In this document: piece by piece, positions 1 to 6,722 of the stretch | Numbering within the stretch: the first letter of the stretch is position 1 | Layout: the number at the start of each line of letters is the position of its first letter | Assembly (NCBI GenBank): GCA_003225615.1 | Contig: QIAS01000185.1 | Span: 16,350 to 27,650 of the forward strand | Origin: Acidobacteriota bacterium | GTDB lineage: Bacteria > Acidobacteriota > Terriglobia > Terriglobales > Acidobacteriaceae | Length of the DNA: 11,301 nucleotides | Direction: 5' to 3' | Program-made: the position numbers and the translations under genes | Notes under the pieces: generated by a model | Database searches by the model: none | The model's input: only the letters and a program-made list of their open reading frames with translations | What the model was told of the DNA's origin: nothing

Positions 1-2040
1 GTAGAAGCCCGCTTCCTGCTGCAAAGCGCAAATCAGGTTGCGTTCGTGCTCGGCAATTACGATCACACCCGTGAGCTCGTGATTGACCCAACGCTTAGCT
101 TTTCCACTTATCTCGGCGGCTCGGGCGAGGACGATGCAACGGCGATTGCCGTCGATAGCTCTGGGAATGCGTATGTCACAGGCCAGACTAACTCAGTGAG
201 TTTCCCATCCGCTTCTCGGACCCTCATCCTCCCAGGCGGCGGATTTGATGTATTCGTGTGCAAATTGAATGCTGCCGGCGTTATTCAATACCTGACCTTC
301 ATCGGTGGCACTGATGACGATATAGATGAAGCGATCGCCGTTGACGGATCCAAAAATGCATACGTGACCGGAGGCACCTTGTCCCCTGACTTCCCCGTCC
401 CCAACGGGTTCCAGACTACGCGCGCCGGAGCCCAGGACGCCTTTGTCCTTAAGCTGAACTCGCTCGGTACTATTCCGACCTATTCGACTTACCTGGGTGG
501 GAACGGCGGTTCTGGCACCATTACGAACATTGGATTTGGCATAGCGGTTGACAGCACAGGAAACGCTTACGTGGTTGGCGAGACCCTGGCCAATAATTTC
601 CCGGGCACTGCAGTCAGCAGCATCCAGCCGGTATTTGGGGGTACCAGTGATGGCTTCGTCAGCAAAGTGAGTAACACCAGTCCACCCGCGCTCCTCTTCT
701 CCACATATCTAGGCGGAAACGCCGTGGATGTGGCCACCGCTGTTGCGTTGGATTCCTCCAACAATGTCTACGTAACGGGGGATACCCTGTCGACGAACTT
801 CCCCGTTACAGCCGGGTCTTTTCAGCAAACTTGCGGCAGTGATGGCAACTGTAATGGCGGCTTCGAGGACGCTTTCGTCACCAAGATCAACTCCACGTTC
901 CTCAGCAAGGCCTACTCCACATATCTGGGTGGAAGCGGCAAAGATATCGGCCTCGGCATCGCCGTCGATTCGACCGGAGCAGCGTATGTGAGCGGGCTGA
1001 CGCAGTCCGGGGCTTCGGGGCCATTTCCCACCGCCAACGCGTTTCAGGGCGCGCTGGCGAGCGGCGCAACTCAGAACGCTTTCGTGACGAAGCTTAACCC
1101 CACCGGCACCGCACCCCTGGTGTACTCCACCTACTTCGGCGGTAGTGGCAAGGACGCGGCCGTGGGCATTGCTTTAGATAGCGGGAATAACGCTTACTTC
1201 ACCGGCTTGACCTCGTCCAGCAACTTTCCGACAAAAGGGGCATTTCAGGCCACGTGCGGTAGCAGTTGCGCTGGTAGTATGCCATTCGATGCCTACGTGG
1301 CAGCCCTTAACAGCGGCGGAAACGCGCTAATCTATTCTAGTTACCTCGGGGGAAGCGGAAACGAGGACTGTCTCTTAGGCACTTCCTGCGACGCCCCGAC
1401 CGGCGGTATCGCGGTCGACCGAGCGACCACAAATGTCTACATCGCCGGCGTGACCAACTCCAGTGACTTGCCAACAAAATCGCCGGCACAAGCAACGTCC
1501 GGAGGTGGCGTGGACGCGTTTGTGGCCAAGGTAGTCCCCAGTTTTTCGCTGACCGCTACCGCGCCGTCCCCGAACCCGGTCGCCAAGGGTTCCGCCGCAA
1601 CCTCCACCGTGACCATGCAGTTCGATCCCGGCTTCTTAACCAGCACCACGGTCAACCTCACCTGCTCCGGGCAGCCTGCCGGAGTCACCTGCACGCCAAA
1701 TCCGGCCTCGGTCACCTCGGCTACCCCCAATTCTACAGTGACCATAAATGTATCCTCCAGTGCCTCAATGCATGAAGCGCGGCCGATCTGGGCGCTGTGG
1801 TTGCCAATCCCGGGCCTGGCCTTTATCGGAATCGGGCTGGGGTCGGCAATGTCGACAAAACGCAAGGCTCTGGGCGTGTTATTAGGCTGCCTGCTCTTTG
1901 CAGCCCTCATGCTGCAAGCCGCCTGTGGGAGCAGCGGTGGCGGTGGTGGGGGTGGCGGCACTACTTCGTACACGGTCACGGTGACCGGCACGGGCGGCGG
2001 CCAATCCAGCAGCGTGCCTATCTCTGGGTCATTCAAATAA
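1..2040 (+). CDS. SBBP-repeat beta-propeller exported protein, 5'-truncated
   Basis: The frame is open from base 1, so the true start lies upstream and the first 679 codons seen here are a C-terminal part. Residues 1-33 (ending ..LVIDPTL) look like the tail of the N-terminal domain that commonly precedes SBBP repeats (probably DUF7948). Seven SBBP blades follow, each opening with an S-T-Y-L-G-G-like motif (DNA near 103, 292, 484, 700, 916, 1126 and 1339) and containing an 'IAVDSxGNAYVTG'-type strand, at a period of about 63-72 residues. Seven blades could close one propeller. Residues about 515-590 form an Ig-like beta domain. The end holds two hydrophobic stretches (about 596-615 and 622-640) split by a basic KRK loop, then Ala-Ala-Cys642, eight glycines and a short TVTVTG beta tail. 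The family is exported, and adhesion or surface roles are only suspected. No catalytic motif was seen. Confidence 0.9.
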   Translation, partial: VEARFLLQSANQVAFVLGNYDHTRELVIDPTLSFSTYLGGSGEDDATAIAVDSSGNAYVTGQTNSVSFPSASRTLILPGGGFDVFVCKLNAAGVIQYLTFIGGTDDDIDEAIAVDGSKNAYVTGGTLSPDFPVPNGFQTTRAGAQDAFVLKLNSLGTIPTYSTYLGGNGGSGTITNIGFGIAVDSTGNAYVVGETLANNFPGTAVSSIQPVFGGTSDGFVSKVSNTSPPALLFSTYLGGNAVDVATAVALDSSNNVYVTGDTLSTNFPVTAGSFQQTCGSDGNCNGGFEDAFVTKINSTFLSKAYSTYLGGSGKDIGLGIAVDSTGAAYVSGLTQSGASGPFPTANAFQGALASGATQNAFVTKLNPTGTAPLVYSTYFGGSGKDAAVGIALDSGNNAYFTGLTSSSNFPTKGAFQATCGSSCAGSMPFDAYVAALNSGGNALIYSSYLGGSGNEDCLLGTSCDAPTGGIAVDRATTNVYIAGVTNSSDLPTKSPAQATSGGGVDAFVAKVVPSFSLTATAPSPNPVAKGSAATSTVTMQFDPGFLTSTTVNLTCSGQPAGVTCTPNPASVTSATPNSTVTINVSSSASMHEARPIWALWLPIPGLAFIGIGLGSAMSTKRKALGVLLGCLLFAALMLQAACGSSGGGGGGGGTTSYTVTVTGTGGGQSSSVPISGSFK

Positions 2041-2041
2041 A

Positions 2042-2848
2042 TTGCCACTAACCTTTGCACGCGCGGCTGTCCCCGCAATCCTTCGGCAGCGGCCGCGCGC
2101 CAACTTTATTGCCTGGTTAACAAAGGTCTGCCTTATAGCGCTGATTGGTTTCCTCCACCTGTCTTTGCTGAGTGGATCCGCGCGGGCGCGGGACAAGCAA
2201 CCGCAAACTCAACCCCTCCGCTGGAGCGAAGGCAAACCGGGGTGCACGTTTTCGCGCGACGACGACGGCAAATACCGATGGGGCTTGTCGGCGGATGATG
2301 TCAGCATCACTCTCGCCGTCGATTCCCAGGAACTACAAAAACTCCATCGCCGTATTCAGCCTCTGTTCGCGGTTTTCCTCACCCTCCGCTATCGAGGCAC
2401 CGGCAAAATGGACGTTTATCTCGAAAAGTTAACCATCGAGTACGCTAAGCATTTCCACGTGGTGAAACATCCGTTTAATCCCGACTCCTTTGCCTCGCAA
2501 ATTCAGAAGGATGCCGATGAGATGGAGCGGCATGTCGAAGGCCGCGTTCAAAAGCATCCCGAGCAGAAGGAAAAACTGGAAACGCAATTGCAGGATTACA
2601 AGAGGCAGGTCATTGAACTTACTGAGTTCGTCGATGCCCACGGCCTGCGCATGCACACACTCAATCCTGAGCGTAGCGAAGTGAGCGGCTGGGTCTTTTT
2701 CAGCGCAAAAGATAAATGGCTTTCCGATTGGAAAAAACCGGAGGAGTTCGTATTGCGGATTTCGCTAAAGAACCAAGTCTTTGAATTTCCCTTCACTATG
2801 CCTCCGCCGGGAACAGACGACCTGATCCTGCGCCGGCGGCCCAACTAG
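2042..2848 (+). CDS. secreted/membrane-anchored conserved hypothetical protein
   Basis: The product is 268 aa of unknown function. I do not recognise a named domain, but the style (WSEGKPGCTF, FSRDDDGKYRWGL, EVSGWVFFSAKDKW) resembles hypotheticals I associate with Acidobacteriota. Residues about 25-50 form a signal peptide or anchor (basic start, hydrophobic core, A-R-A near 47-49). Beta-rich segments about 68-135 and 205-265 flank a charged, probably coiled helix at about 147-198. The end is an F-x-F-P-F strand and basic tail. The chosen start is TTG at 2042, one base after the SBBP stop. No ATG or GTG fits in frame before the signal sequence, and no strong Shine-Dalgarno is visible, so translational coupling to the upstream gene is plausible. 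The start could be wrong by some codons. The tight spacing suggests cotranscription with the SBBP gene. Confidence 0.8.
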   Translation: MPLTFARAAVPAILRQRPRANFIAWLTKVCLIALIGFLHLSLLSGSARARDKQPQTQPLRWSEGKPGCTFSRDDDGKYRWGLSADDVSITLAVDSQELQKLHRRIQPLFAVFLTLRYRGTGKMDVYLEKLTIEYAKHFHVVKHPFNPDSFASQIQKDADEMERHVEGRVQKHPEQKEKLETQLQDYKRQVIELTEFVDAHGLRMHTLNPERSEVSGWVFFSAKDKWLSDWKKPEEFVLRISLKNQVFEFPFTMPPPGTDDLILRRRPN

Positions 2849-2917
2849 TACCCCTATTCCGCGTAGCACAACACTTACATGCTCACGCCGGGCGCAGCGA
2901 AGTTGAACTCGCTGATC

Positions 2918-2948
2918 TGGCGCGAGCTGGCCGCCCGCGCCAATTTTC
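2918..2948 (+). terminator. candidate intrinsic terminator after the secreted hypothetical
   Basis: A 7-bp perfect stem, TGGCGCG (2918-2924) with CGCGCCA (2936-2942), encloses an 11-nt loop and is followed by ATTTTC. It lies 70 bases after the stop at 2848 and just before the convergent BNR gene's end. The U-tract is short and one-sided, so it would serve only the plus-strand genes. Evidence is moderate to weak. Confidence 0.35.
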
Positions 2949-2969
2949 ACCGCCTGGTTTGCAAAACTT

Positions 2970-4310
2970 CTACTGCTGTTCCGACAATACGATCTGCGGC
3001 AGCGGATTGCCTGCTGCGTCTTTCGTGAGAGTATCGTCGGTGTAGATCACAGCTGCCCGGCCATCCACCGGGTTGATTGCAACCTTGAACAGGTCGAGCA
3101 AGTTGCGCGTCCCGGGCGCGCAGGCAGTGCCGTTGGTGCAGATCACGCCCTTATGGTTTGAGCTGATGCTGGCTTTACTCTGAGCAAAGCTGGCGCCGTT
3201 ATCGGTCGTCTGCGCCAGGTACACGTTCCACACCGCGGCGGGATCATCCTTGCTCGACGTGGTGGTACCGTAATAAACCACGTCGACAGTTCCTGCTCGT
3301 GCGGCGACCCACGGAAATATAGCGGTTGTTGCGGGCGCAGCATTGACCACCACAGCCGGCGACCAGGTCGTCCCTTGATCACTCGACATCGAGAAGTAAA
3401 CGTGGCGTCCTTCAGAGAAAACTGCGTAGACATGGCCATTGGTAGGATCCACCGCCACTGCAGGGAAAACATTGTCGAAGGTCGCCGGAGGCGGAAGCTC
3501 AAAGACCAGATTCGAGGTCCAATGCTTCCCCTGGTCGCTGCTGCGCGAGACGAAAATATGGTTAAAGGTAGTAGTCTTAGCCTTCAAAATCCCAGGCTGG
3601 CCAGATGCGTAAATATCATAGACATTGTGCGTCACGGGGTCCGCGACAATCGGTCCCTGGATGTTGTTGAATGTAGCGCCGGCAGTTAGCCCGCCCTGTC
3701 CAACTATCGGGTCACCCACCCTGTGCCAGCTAAAGCCGTCATTGTCCGAGCGCTGCACGTGAATAAGGCTGCTGTTTCCCGAATCGTGATACGAGAGATA
3801 GACGTGAGGACCATCCGAGGTGATCCAATCACGGTCCGATTGCGTCGTATCCACGAAGTGTGTGGTGCAGCTTTGCAGCGTAAAGTTCGCGGATGTCACA
3901 TTGGGGCAGATAACCGCCGAAACCCCGATCTGGGCCGTGCGGAAGGGTGGATTGATGAAAATCATCAACGTGGTGGCGTGAAGCGTGTTATTCGCTCCGA
4001 TGTCGAAGTCGGCGTCGCCACTGCCAAACACTATCTTGCCGGGCTGCCGCAAACCTGCGTCCAGCAGTCCCTGGAAGGCGGGCGTTGTCCCGAATAGCCC
4101 AGTCCAGAAATGAGTGCCAAAAAAAGTAGGGTCGAAAAGCCATTGCAGTCCGGTCACAGCAACCGTGCCGTCATTTGCGATTGCCACGGCAGGTTCGCTG
4201 TCTCCTTCTGGACGAGTCAATGGGTCGTTGGAGAAGCTGAGATTGCCTGGCGCAGTACCGGAGAAGGCGAATGTCGAAGCCAGTATTATTGCGAGCAAAG
4301 CTCCACGCAT
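2970..4310 (-). CDS. secreted BNR/Asp-box repeat protein (sialidase-like fold)
   Basis: The product is 446 aa from ATG at 4310. This start is preferred over an in-frame TTG at 4370 because GGAG sits 7 nt upstream and a signal peptide then begins directly (MRGALLAIILASTFAFSGTA). At least four Asp-box (S-x-D-x-G-x-x-W) hairpins occur: SDNDGFSW about 188-195, SSDQGKHW about 257-264, SSDQGTTW about 309-316, and a degenerate TTDNGASF about 368-375. They are spaced as in a beta-propeller of the sialidase/BNR superfamily. Inter-blade strands such as VAIANDGTVAVTG and VAVDPTNGHVYAVFSEG support this. I do not see the FRIP/arginine-triad signature of true sialidases, so catalysis is doubtful, and a binding or structural exported role is as likely. 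Cys135/Cys148 and Cys391/Cys397 may form disulfides. It converges on the preceding plus-strand genes and has its own promoter region. Confidence 0.87.
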   Translation of the reverse strand: MRGALLAIILASTFAFSGTAPGNLSFSNDPLTRPEGDSEPAVAIANDGTVAVTGLQWLFDPTFFGTHFWTGLFGTTPAFQGLLDAGLRQPGKIVFGSGDADFDIGANNTLHATTLMIFINPPFRTAQIGVSAVICPNVTSANFTLQSCTTHFVDTTQSDRDWITSDGPHVYLSYHDSGNSSLIHVQRSDNDGFSWHRVGDPIVGQGGLTAGATFNNIQGPIVADPVTHNVYDIYASGQPGILKAKTTTFNHIFVSRSSDQGKHWTSNLVFELPPPATFDNVFPAVAVDPTNGHVYAVFSEGRHVYFSMSSDQGTTWSPAVVVNAAPATTAIFPWVAARAGTVDVVYYGTTTSSKDDPAAVWNVYLAQTTDNGASFAQSKASISSNHKGVICTNGTACAPGTRNLLDLFKVAINPVDGRAAVIYTDDTLTKDAAGNPLPQIVLSEQQ

Positions 4311-4317
4311 AAAGGTG

Positions 4318-4321
4318 CTCC
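4318..4321 (-). promoter_or_regulatory. ribosome binding site deciding the BNR gene start
   Basis: GGAG on the minus strand lies 7 nt before the ATG at 4310. No comparable site precedes the longer TTG-initiated option at 4370, so this site selects the start that yields a clean signal peptide. Confidence 0.65.
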
Positions 4322-4420
4322 ACGTTTCTGGGAATTGGGAAGAATTCTGGGCCGCGGCTGGCAAGGTCAAAGTGGCGGGGCGAGGGTTCCCAGCCGAGGT
4401 CTAGAAGTGTATGTATGAGT

Positions 4421-4445
4421 ACTCCAGAGCAGGAGAGGCTGTCAA
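4421..4445 (-). promoter_or_regulatory. weak sigma70-like promoter candidate for the BNR gene
   Basis: A perfect TTGACA (minus strand, 4440-4445) lies about 130 bases upstream of the BNR ATG. The best -10 at 16-18 bp is only a poor match (TACTCA). Reported because of the exact -35 hexamer. Low confidence. Confidence 0.25.
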
Positions 4446-4487
4446 GCAGCAACTTGTAAATTTTTCTTGCTGAGGTGGCTCCAGATC

Positions 4488-4541
4488 GCCCGCCGGGCGG
4501 GCCTTTCACGGTCCGTGGGGTCCGAAGCACCGACTCGGACC
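4488..4541. repeat. cluster of three short perfect inverted repeats
   Basis: Three palindromes lie back to back in the 264-bp gap between the CBS stop and the BNR start. They are GCCCGCC-G-GGCGGGC (4488-4502), CACGG-T-CCGTG (4507-4517), and GGTCCGA with TCGGACC around a 9-nt loop (4519-4541). None is followed by a T-tract on either strand, so they are not standard intrinsic terminators. They could be REP-like elements, protein-binding sites, or rho-dependent/RNA-stabilising hairpins downstream of the CBS gene. Confidence 0.6.
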
Positions 4542-4574
4542 GGTGGCACTGCATGCGGCCCGCAGCGCGCCTGT

Positions 4575-4985
4575 CTACACCGCCATCCTGCGTGATTCCG
4601 CTTCTTTCTGCGCCACATACCGCATCAGCAGATCACGCAGCGAGATCAACCCTTTCAGTTCCTTGCCCTCGCAGATCGGCACATGTCGAAATCCGAATTC
4701 CCGCATGAGGAACAAGCACTCGTCCACGCTTTCCTCCGGGCTCACCGCCCGCGGATTCGCGGTCATCACCTCGGCGACCTTGGTGGTGCCGGGCATGCGC
4801 CCCACCGCTACCACGCGATTCATGATGTCGCGTTCAGAAAAGATTCCCACCAGTTCGCCGTTTCGCAGCACCGGCAACGCTCCGATGTTATGCTCCATCA
4901 TGAAGCGGGCAGCCTCCAGCACAGTGCGCTCCGCATCAATGGAATACACTTTGCGGTCTTTCACCAGATCGTAAATGGTTCCCAT
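4575..4985 (-). CDS. tandem CBS-domain protein
   Basis: The product is 136 aa, starting at ATG 4985 with an ideal AAGGAG 6 nt upstream. An upstream in-frame start at 5024 has no such site. It consists of almost nothing but two CBS motifs: CBS1 about residues 7-62 (ALPVLRNGELVGIFSERDI) and CBS2 about 73-126 (HVPICEGKELKGLISLRDLL). Each ends in the G-x-x-S-x-R-D-[IL] segment whose Asp usually contacts the ribose of adenosine ligands. Stand-alone pairs of this sort form dimeric nucleotide sensors (AMP/ATP/SAM-type) that act on partner proteins in the cytoplasm. The ligand and partner cannot be told from the sequence. No adjacent IMPDH, transporter or kinase suggests a partner. It appears monocistronic. 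Confidence 0.93.
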   Translation of the reverse strand: MGTIYDLVKDRKVYSIDAERTVLEAARFMMEHNIGALPVLRNGELVGIFSERDIMNRVVAVGRMPGTTKVAEVMTANPRAVSPEESVDECLFLMREFGFRHVPICEGKELKGLISLRDLLMRYVAQKEAESRRMAV

Positions 4986-4991
4986 GGACTG

Positions 4992-4997
4992 CTCCTT
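4992..4997 (-). promoter_or_regulatory. strong Shine-Dalgarno of the CBS gene
   Basis: AAGGAG on the minus strand lies 6 nt before the ATG at 4985. It fixes this start over the longer frame beginning 39 bases upstream. Confidence 0.8.
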
Positions 4998-5123
4998 ACC
5001 GGAAATACTTAGGGCCGGCCCCACGCCTTCGGCGCCCGCTGCAAACCCCGCACGGTACGCACTTCCCCAGCAGGCGAATTGCCCTAATCTACCACAGTTT
5101 TGTCTCTAAAAATCCGCTGTACG

Positions 5124-5158
5124 GACGCGCGGCTTGCCGCGTCTCACCTGCCGCAGGT
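5124..5158. repeat. two adjacent inverted repeats upstream of the CBS gene
   Basis: One bulged hairpin pairs GACGC (5124-5128) with GCGTC (5139-5143) plus inner GGC/GCC around TT. Two bases further on is a perfect 13-bp palindrome, ACCTGC-C-GCAGGT (5146-5158). They lie about 140-170 bases upstream of the CBS ATG and just beyond the terminator of the beta-barrel gene. They may be operator-like or REP-like. The function is unknown. Confidence 0.5.
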
Positions 5159-5185
5159 AATGGCGGAGAACCGACTCATACGATA

Positions 5186-5216
5186 AACAAAAAGCGGCAG
5201 CCATCTCGGCTGCCGC
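5186..5216 (-). terminator. intrinsic terminator of the beta-barrel gene
   Basis: A 9-bp perfect GC-rich stem (5194-5202 with 5208-5216, GCGGCAGCC/GGCTGCCGC, 5-nt loop) is followed on the minus strand by CTTTTTGTTT. It begins 26 bases after the TAG at 5243. This is a textbook rho-independent terminator and separates this gene from the CBS gene. Confidence 0.88.
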
Positions 5217-5242
5217 CATTTCTAGCTCTCTAACTAGCCCAT

Positions 5243-5839
5243 CTAGAACCGGAACGCCGGACCGAATCCAACCTTCAGGTTATTGCGCGCTCCGTTAAGG
5301 AAGTAAATCTCGTCGCCCACATCCAGGCGCAGTCCGAATGGTCCCCAGAATCCTTCAATGCCGCCACCAGGGTACAACGCAAAGCGCGTATTCCCGTCGG
5401 TTATGCCGCCCACCTGGTTGGCGAACGAACTGCCCGTGAGCGAATTCTCCGTGGCAAAGTTTATAAATCCAAGCTTTGCCGTCAAGAAAGCCCGGAACGG
5501 CCCGGAAGCTCCCGCTTGGAACTTCGGCCCGAATAACCCCGTCAGAGGACGCAGCCGCGTCGTCGCAAACGAGGTCGTAATCCCGTTGTCAAACGTATTG
5601 GTGAAGTTTCGTTTAAAGTCGTAGGACATGTCGGCTTCCAATTGCACGTTCGGATGGACATTGAAATCCAGACGGCCTCCCACACCAATGAAATTGATGT
5701 GGGGATTGGACTGGCCGAAACGCATATAGTCCGCATAGACCCCGATTTCACCATGATTGTAGGTATTTTCCTGTGCCACTACGAGCGAGGGCACTGAAAA
5801 GCAAAATACCAGCGCCGCGAATACTAAGATTGGTTTCAT
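5243..5839 (-). CDS. small outer-membrane beta-barrel protein
   Basis: The product is 198 aa. It has a clear Sec signal peptide (residues 1-22, cleavage after V-V-A, mature Gln-Glu). The mature part alternates aromatic and polar strands: EIGVYADYMRFG, GVGGRLDFNV, VQLEADMSYDF, GLFGPKFQAG, FRAFLTAKLGF, LYPGGGIEGF, FGLRLDVGDEIYF. It ends KVGFGPAFRF with a C-terminal Phe, the usual BAM-recognised beta-signal. Size and strand number fit an eight-stranded OmpA/OmpX-like (OMP_b-brl) barrel. AGGAGA lies 11 nt before ATG 5839. A strong terminator follows, so it is a single-gene unit. The specific role (structural, adhesin, small porin) cannot be decided. Confidence 0.85.
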   Translation of the reverse strand: MKPILVFAALVFCFSVPSLVVAQENTYNHGEIGVYADYMRFGQSNPHINFIGVGGRLDFNVHPNVQLEADMSYDFKRNFTNTFDNGITTSFATTRLRPLTGLFGPKFQAGASGPFRAFLTAKLGFINFATENSLTGSSFANQVGGITDGNTRFALYPGGGIEGFWGPFGLRLDVGDEIYFLNGARNNLKVGFGPAFRF

Positions 5840-6002
5840 GCTCTCACTTCTCTCCTATGGGTTCTGTCTGCGCCGCATTCCCCCTGTACCACGGTGGAAC
5901 TGGCCCAAAAACCTGGGATGGGCGGCGACATAGTTTTGATGCGGAGCACCGGCGGCGGGTTGGGCTGATATTTTTGCCGCAAACTGCAGAATCTCAACGA
6001 CT

Positions 6003-6017
6003 TATATATATATATAT
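6003..6017. repeat. (TA)7.5 dinucleotide tract
   Basis: Fifteen bases of uninterrupted TA lie in the 277-bp gap between the beta-barrel gene start and the secreted hypothetical's stop, 164-178 bases upstream of the beta-barrel ATG. It could be an AT-rich promoter or curvature element, or a slippage-prone tract. Its distance from the ATG is long for a core promoter. Confidence 0.75.
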
Positions 6018-6037
6018 CGGGTTATTCAGTGCTGCAG

Positions 6038-6072
6038 AAAAGGGGCGTCGCTCTTGCCTCGAGGCGCGCCCC
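6038..6072 (-). terminator. candidate intrinsic terminator of the small secreted protein gene
   Basis: On the minus strand GGGGCG (6067-6072) pairs with CGCCCC (6042-6047), with an inner CCTCGAGG palindrome in the loop, and is followed by TTTTC. It lies 45 bases after the TAA at 6117. The U-tract is only four bases and the loop is 19 nt, hence moderate confidence. Confidence 0.5.
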
Positions 6073-6116
6073 AATAATAAGGCAGTGTGCTGGCGTACTC
6101 AGTTAAATCACAAGGC

Positions 6117-6524
6117 TTACTTCGAGGATCTGCTCTCCCCACGCGGCATCATGGAAACTACGATGTACTCCCGCTCTTTGTCATCCAGGTCTTCCATCCG
6201 CAAGAGCATCTTGTCTTTCTCCAGGCGAAACTGAGCCTTTTCTCCCACCGGCAGAAGCACTGGATGCTTGTCATCCTTCGGACGAACGCGGTAAATCACC
6301 CGGTCCGATTGCAGCACGTACTCCTGGCAGAGCAATTCTTTGGTCTTCTTGTGCTGATCGTCGGTGCCTAGCACTTCTCCCGCAAAGCTTTTGGCGCCTT
6401 TTTCGTCGTAACCGCACTGCACCGAATCCATCTGCAAGAGCTCGCCAGTCTGATATCGCTTCGGCTCTTTGGCCTGCGCTGCCGCCACCAGCAGCAGCCC
6501 TGCAAGTGCTAAACGCAAACGCAT
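6117..6524 (-). CDS. small secreted hypothetical protein
   Basis: The product is 135 aa with a signal peptide (MRLRLALAGLLLVAAAQA, cleavage about 18/19). I recognise no named domain. The mature part is highly charged and predicted beta-rich, with strands such as QEYVLQSDRVIYRVRP, KAQFRLEKDKMLLRM and REYIVVSMMP. Cys37 and Cys66 could form one disulfide. The pattern of short polar strands resembles small periplasmic proteins I associate with Acidobacteriota. GGGAGGG lies 6 nt before ATG 6524 and supports the start strongly. It sits between the kinase and the beta-barrel gene but is separated from both by gaps of about 200-280 bp, so functional linkage is not implied. Confidence 0.8.
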   Translation of the reverse strand: MRLRLALAGLLLVAAAQAKEPKRYQTGELLQMDSVQCGYDEKGAKSFAGEVLGTDDQHKKTKELLCQEYVLQSDRVIYRVRPKDDKHPVLLPVGEKAQFRLEKDKMLLRMEDLDDKEREYIVVSMMPRGESRSSK

Positions 6525-6722
6525 GTGCTTCCCTCCCGCGCAATCTACTGTAAACAGAAAATCTCCGCGGATCGCGTCATCCTCAATGCGCTATTTTTGT
6601 GGACGGAAAATTACCTGGAAAGGTCACGAGAGTAAATGTACGACCGTAACAGATTGGCCTATATTTTTCAGTGATCAGGAGCACCGCAGATCAGATGCAG
6701 CGTGCTTGTGTCGCTCGTGCCC

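Noticed and set aside
1437..2078. 213-codon open frame on the minus strand opposite the SBBP C-terminus
   Set aside because: Its Pro-rich, low-complexity translation mirrors the poly-Gly/Thr coding on the plus strand, and it covers a strongly supported gene in the other direction.
4311..4370. 20-residue N-terminal extension of the BNR protein from TTG 4370
   Set aside because: The internal ATG at 4310 has a good Shine-Dalgarno and directly starts a signal peptide.
6600..6630. Possible terminator after the kinase (ACCT-GGAA-AGGT with A-run)
   Set aside because: The stem is only 4 bp and lies over 90 bases from the stop. It is too weak to call.
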